6,974 bases of DNA from Planctomycetia bacterium (GTDB lineage Bacteria; Planctomycetota; Phycisphaerae; Phycisphaerales; SM1A02): the NCBI GenBank assembly GCA_005798965.1, contig SYIB01000099.1:1-6974 (forward strand). Direction: 5' to 3'. The first letter of the stretch is position 1; every line of letters starts with the position of its first letter. Under the pieces are notes generated by a model that worked only from the letters and a program-made list of their open reading frames with translations, searched no databases and was not told where the DNA came from. Shown here piece after piece: positions 4,992-6,974 of this stretch. Position numbers and translations under genes: made by a program.

Positions 4992-6493
4992 TGTCGCGGA
5001 TCGCGTCGCTTGCTCCTGCGGCCGTGGTCGCGGCGAGCTGCGTGCTTGTGCTGTGGGCCACGCCCCGCATTGCCCAGCGCACGGTGGATGAGCGTGCGGC
5101 ACTGCAGTCGGAACAGTCGCGGCAGGTGCTTGGCCGTCGCAACGTGCTGGCCGAGATCAGCGAGGCGCAGCGCGAGCTCGCGCAGGTTGTCGAGCCGAGC
5201 GTGGTGCTCGTGGAGAGCGTGCTCGATGGCCGAGGTGGACAGCGCACCGGCAGCGGCTGGGTCTACGACCTTGAAGGCCACGTGGTGACGAATGCTCACG
5301 TCGTCGATGGGTCGAGCACCGTCACCGTGCAGACGAGCAGCGGGGCCGTGCTCACGGCCGAGATCGTCGGGCTCGATCTGCGAACCGACATCGCCGTGCT
5401 GCAGGCCTCGGGCGATGGCCTGATCGCCGCCGAACGGTCGCAGCGCACGCCTCTGCAAGGCGAGCTGGTGTTCGCCTTCGGCTCGCCGTTCGACTTCCGC
5501 TTCTCGATGAGCGCGGGCGTCGTCAGTGGGATCGGGCGCACGGCGGGACTCTCGTCGATCGATTACGAGAACTTCATCCAGGTCGATGCCGCCATCAATC
5601 CCGGCAATTCGGGCGGGCCCCTCTGCGACGTGTTCGGCCGAGTCATCGGCATGAACACGGCCATCGCCACCGGTCGCGGTGCGATGCTTGGGCAGGGCCA
5701 GTTCGGCGGGATCGGCCTGGCGATCCCGATGGAGATCATCGAGAGCGTGGTCGGACAGATCCTGGATCAGGGTGCGGTCGAGCAGGGCTTCCTCGGTGTC
5801 AATACGGCGTCGCTGCGCGAGCTGCAGCTGCAACTGTCGCGCGCCGGCGGGAATCCTGAGGGCATGCCTGAGTTCCTGCCACCAGCCATCGAGCAGTGCG
5901 AGCGTGATGGCTTGGTCGTGATGGCCGTCAGCGTGGGCGAGGCCGCCGAGCGCGCGGGGATCGATCCGGGCGATGTGATCCTCGAGATCAATGGCCGATC
6001 GGTGGCGACCACCGAGTCGCTCATCAGCCTGATTGCCACGCAGCGCCCGGGGTCATCGGCCCGACTGCTCCTGTGGGAGCCGCCTGTCGCTGACGCACCG
6101 CCGACGGTGCGCGAGGTGATGGTCGTGGTCGGTCGCCGCCCAGCGGAGGCCGATGCGGCCGCGCTGCTGGCGACCTTGCGCAAGGCGGGCGTGCTCGAAG
6201 TCACCAATGCGACCGAGGATGCCTGTGCGGCACTGGGCGTGCAGCACCGGCGTGGCGTGCTGATCGAGTCGGTCAAGGACGACTCCGAGGCCGCAGAGCT
6301 GCTGCCTGAGGGCACCGTGATCATCGCGATCGAAGGCCAGGCCATCTTCGGCGAGTCAGACCTCTACACCCGTCTCGATCGCATCCTGTCGCGATCCTTC
6401 CCGGGCATCATCCGACGGGTGCAGTTCAACGTGGTGCTGCCCGATGGCCGTCCACAGACCGTTGCGATCCCGGTGCAGGCACCGAGGCGATAG
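4988..6493 (+). CDS. HtrA/Deg-family (S1C) serine protease with two PDZ domains
   Basis: Envelope protease or chaperone that cuts misfolded exported proteins. The 501-residue product has a single N-terminal hydrophobic segment (about 8-26, AAVVAASCVLVLW core), an anchor or uncleaved signal, then a helical charged linker (30-68). The trypsin-like domain carries the full triad: His104 in TNAHVV, Asp134 in LRTDIAVL and Ser208 in NPGNSGGP. PDZ1 spans about 266-383 with FLGVNTASL and AGIDPGDVILEINGRSV. It has an insertion of about 15-20 residues (RAGGNPEGMPEFLPPAI) between its first strand and the next, compared with E. coli DegP. A second, weaker PDZ-like repeat (about 410-497) includes GVLIESVKDDSEAAELLPEGTVIIAIEG. 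ATG 4988 overlaps the panB stop by 4 nt and is preceded by GAGGGG (4979-4984); ATG 4991 would remove one residue. Whether it is closest to DegP, DegQ or DegS cannot be decided; the membrane anchor resembles DegS, the two PDZ domains DegP/DegQ. Confidence 0.93.
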   Translation: MMSRIASLAPAAVVAASCVLVLWATPRIAQRTVDERAALQSEQSRQVLGRRNVLAEISEAQRELAQVVEPSVVLVESVLDGRGGQRTGSGWVYDLEGHVVTNAHVVDGSSTVTVQTSSGAVLTAEIVGLDLRTDIAVLQASGDGLIAAERSQRTPLQGELVFAFGSPFDFRFSMSAGVVSGIGRTAGLSSIDYENFIQVDAAINPGNSGGPLCDVFGRVIGMNTAIATGRGAMLGQGQFGGIGLAIPMEIIESVVGQILDQGAVEQGFLGVNTASLRELQLQLSRAGGNPEGMPEFLPPAIEQCERDGLVVMAVSVGEAAERAGIDPGDVILEINGRSVATTESLISLIATQRPGSSARLLLWEPPVADAPPTVREVMVVVGRRPAEADAAALLATLRKAGVLEVTNATEDACAALGVQHRRGVLIESVKDDSEAAELLPEGTVIIAIEGQAIFGESDLYTRLDRILSRSFPGIIRRVQFNVVLPDGRPQTVAIPVQAPRR

Positions 6494-6503
6494 GCTTCAG
6501 GTC

Positions 6504-6974
6504 ATGGCCCAACCGATCCTCGAGGTGAAGGACCTCCAGGTCCACTTCCCGATCCGTCGCGGCTTGCTGCAGCGGACGGTTGGCTTTGTGAAGGCCGTGG
6601 ATGGGGTGACGTTCACCCTGAACCGGGGCGAGACGCTTGGGCTCGTCGGCGAGTCGGGCTGCGGGAAGACCACCGCCGGCCGCGCGCTGCTGCGACTGAT
6701 CCCCGCCACGGGGGGCAAGGCGAACTTCGATGGCCAGGACATCTTTTCGCTCGCGCCAGAGGCCATGCGCACGCTGCGTCGGCGCATCCAGATCATCTTC
6801 CAGGATCCGGGCGGCAGCCTGAACCCGCGCATGCGCGTGGGCAACATCATTGGCGAGCCATTGTTGGTGCACGGTCTGGCCACCGGCGACCAGCTCCGCC
6901 AGAGGGTCGAGGAACTGCTCGTGCGCTGCGGCCTCTGGAAGCAGGCAGCCGACCGCTACCCGCATGAATTCAGC
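6504..6974 (+). CDS. Oligopeptide/dipeptide-type ABC transporter ATPase, N-terminal part (cut by window edge)
   Basis: Cytoplasmic ATP-binding subunit that powers uptake through an Opp/Dpp-type importer. The 157 codons present begin MAQPILEVKDLQVHFPIRRG and include Walker A GESGCGKTT at residues 49-57 (Lys55), the Q-loop Gln100 and the following DPGGSLNPRM, a hallmark of the Opp/Dpp ATPase group. The signature motif, Walker B and the family's C-terminal peptide-transporter tail are beyond position 6974. The HFPIRRGLLQRTVGFVKAVDGV start is typical of the OppF/DppF-type (second) ATPase more than OppD/DppD, but this is inference. It begins 10 nt after the protease stop with only a weak CAGG before it. 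A TAGGCT at 6491-6496, 7 nt before ATG, resembles the coaD and panB arrangement. Substrate is unknown, and no permease or binding-protein gene lies in the window. Confidence 0.9.
   Translation, partial: MAQPILEVKDLQVHFPIRRGLLQRTVGFVKAVDGVTFTLNRGETLGLVGESGCGKTTAGRALLRLIPATGGKANFDGQDIFSLAPEAMRTLRRRIQIIFQDPGGSLNPRMRVGNIIGEPLLVHGLATGDQLRQRVEELLVRCGLWKQAADRYPHEFS

Noticed and set aside
3963..5833. Long minus-strand reading frames opposite panB and the protease
   Set aside because: They are rich in Arg, His, Pro and Ala, lack motifs, and lie opposite genes with complete catalytic residues.
6471..6484. Short hairpin CGGTGCAGGCACCG near the protease end as a terminator
   Set aside because: Only 5 bp, inside the coding sequence, with no T-run, and the next gene begins 10 nt after the stop.
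1..6974. CRISPR arrays, insertion sequences, prophage genes or att sites
   Set aside because: No direct repeat series, transposase motifs or terminal inverted repeats were seen, and gene order looks like ordinary chromosome.

Overview
The window is GC-rich, densely coded bacterial chromosome, with no sign of phage, insertion sequences, CRISPR or RNA genes. Several traits suggest a planctomycete, probably of the Phycisphaerae type: the second dehydratase starts 'MRWMWID', Shine-Dalgarno sequences are weak, and some start codons lie only 6-8 nt after a TANNNT (-10-like) box. This assignment is from memory of protein style, not from a search.

Layout. Positions 1-946 (minus strand) hold the 5' part of a membrane protein with several transmembrane segments and an acidic linker, best read as the N-terminus of an FtsK-type DNA translocase; its motor domain lies off the left edge. 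Divergently, on the plus strand, is a fatty-acid block: a FabZ-like dehydratase (1018-1428), an unusually long acyl carrier protein resembling rhizobial AcpXL (1487-1891), and a second FabZ-like dehydratase with an enlarged active-site loop (2019-2534). A gene-free stretch of about 260 nt with several inverted repeats follows (2535-2797). Then come coaD (phosphopantetheine adenylyltransferase, 2798-3355), a metallo-beta-lactamase-fold protein that has lost nearly all its metal ligands (3395-4084), panB (ketopantoate hydroxymethyltransferase, 4113-4991), a membrane-anchored HtrA/Deg serine protease overlapping panB by 4 nt (4988-6493), and the first 157 codons of an Opp/Dpp-family ABC transporter ATPase running off the right edge (6504-6974).

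How they fit together. PanB and CoaD are two steps of one route, pantothenate to coenzyme A. CoA donates the phosphopantetheine arm that activates carrier proteins such as the one encoded 0.9 kb upstream of coaD. The two dehydratases would act on acyl chains bound to that carrier. The left-centre of the window therefore has a shared acyl-carrier/CoA theme. The protease and the transporter ATPase belong to envelope quality control and oligopeptide or dipeptide uptake, and are linked to the rest mainly by position. No wholly new system is evident. The most unusual items are the enlarged AcpXL-like carrier between two unlike dehydratases, the metal-site-less MBL-fold protein between the two CoA genes, and the repeated TANNNT-then-start-codon arrangement that suggests leaderless transcripts.
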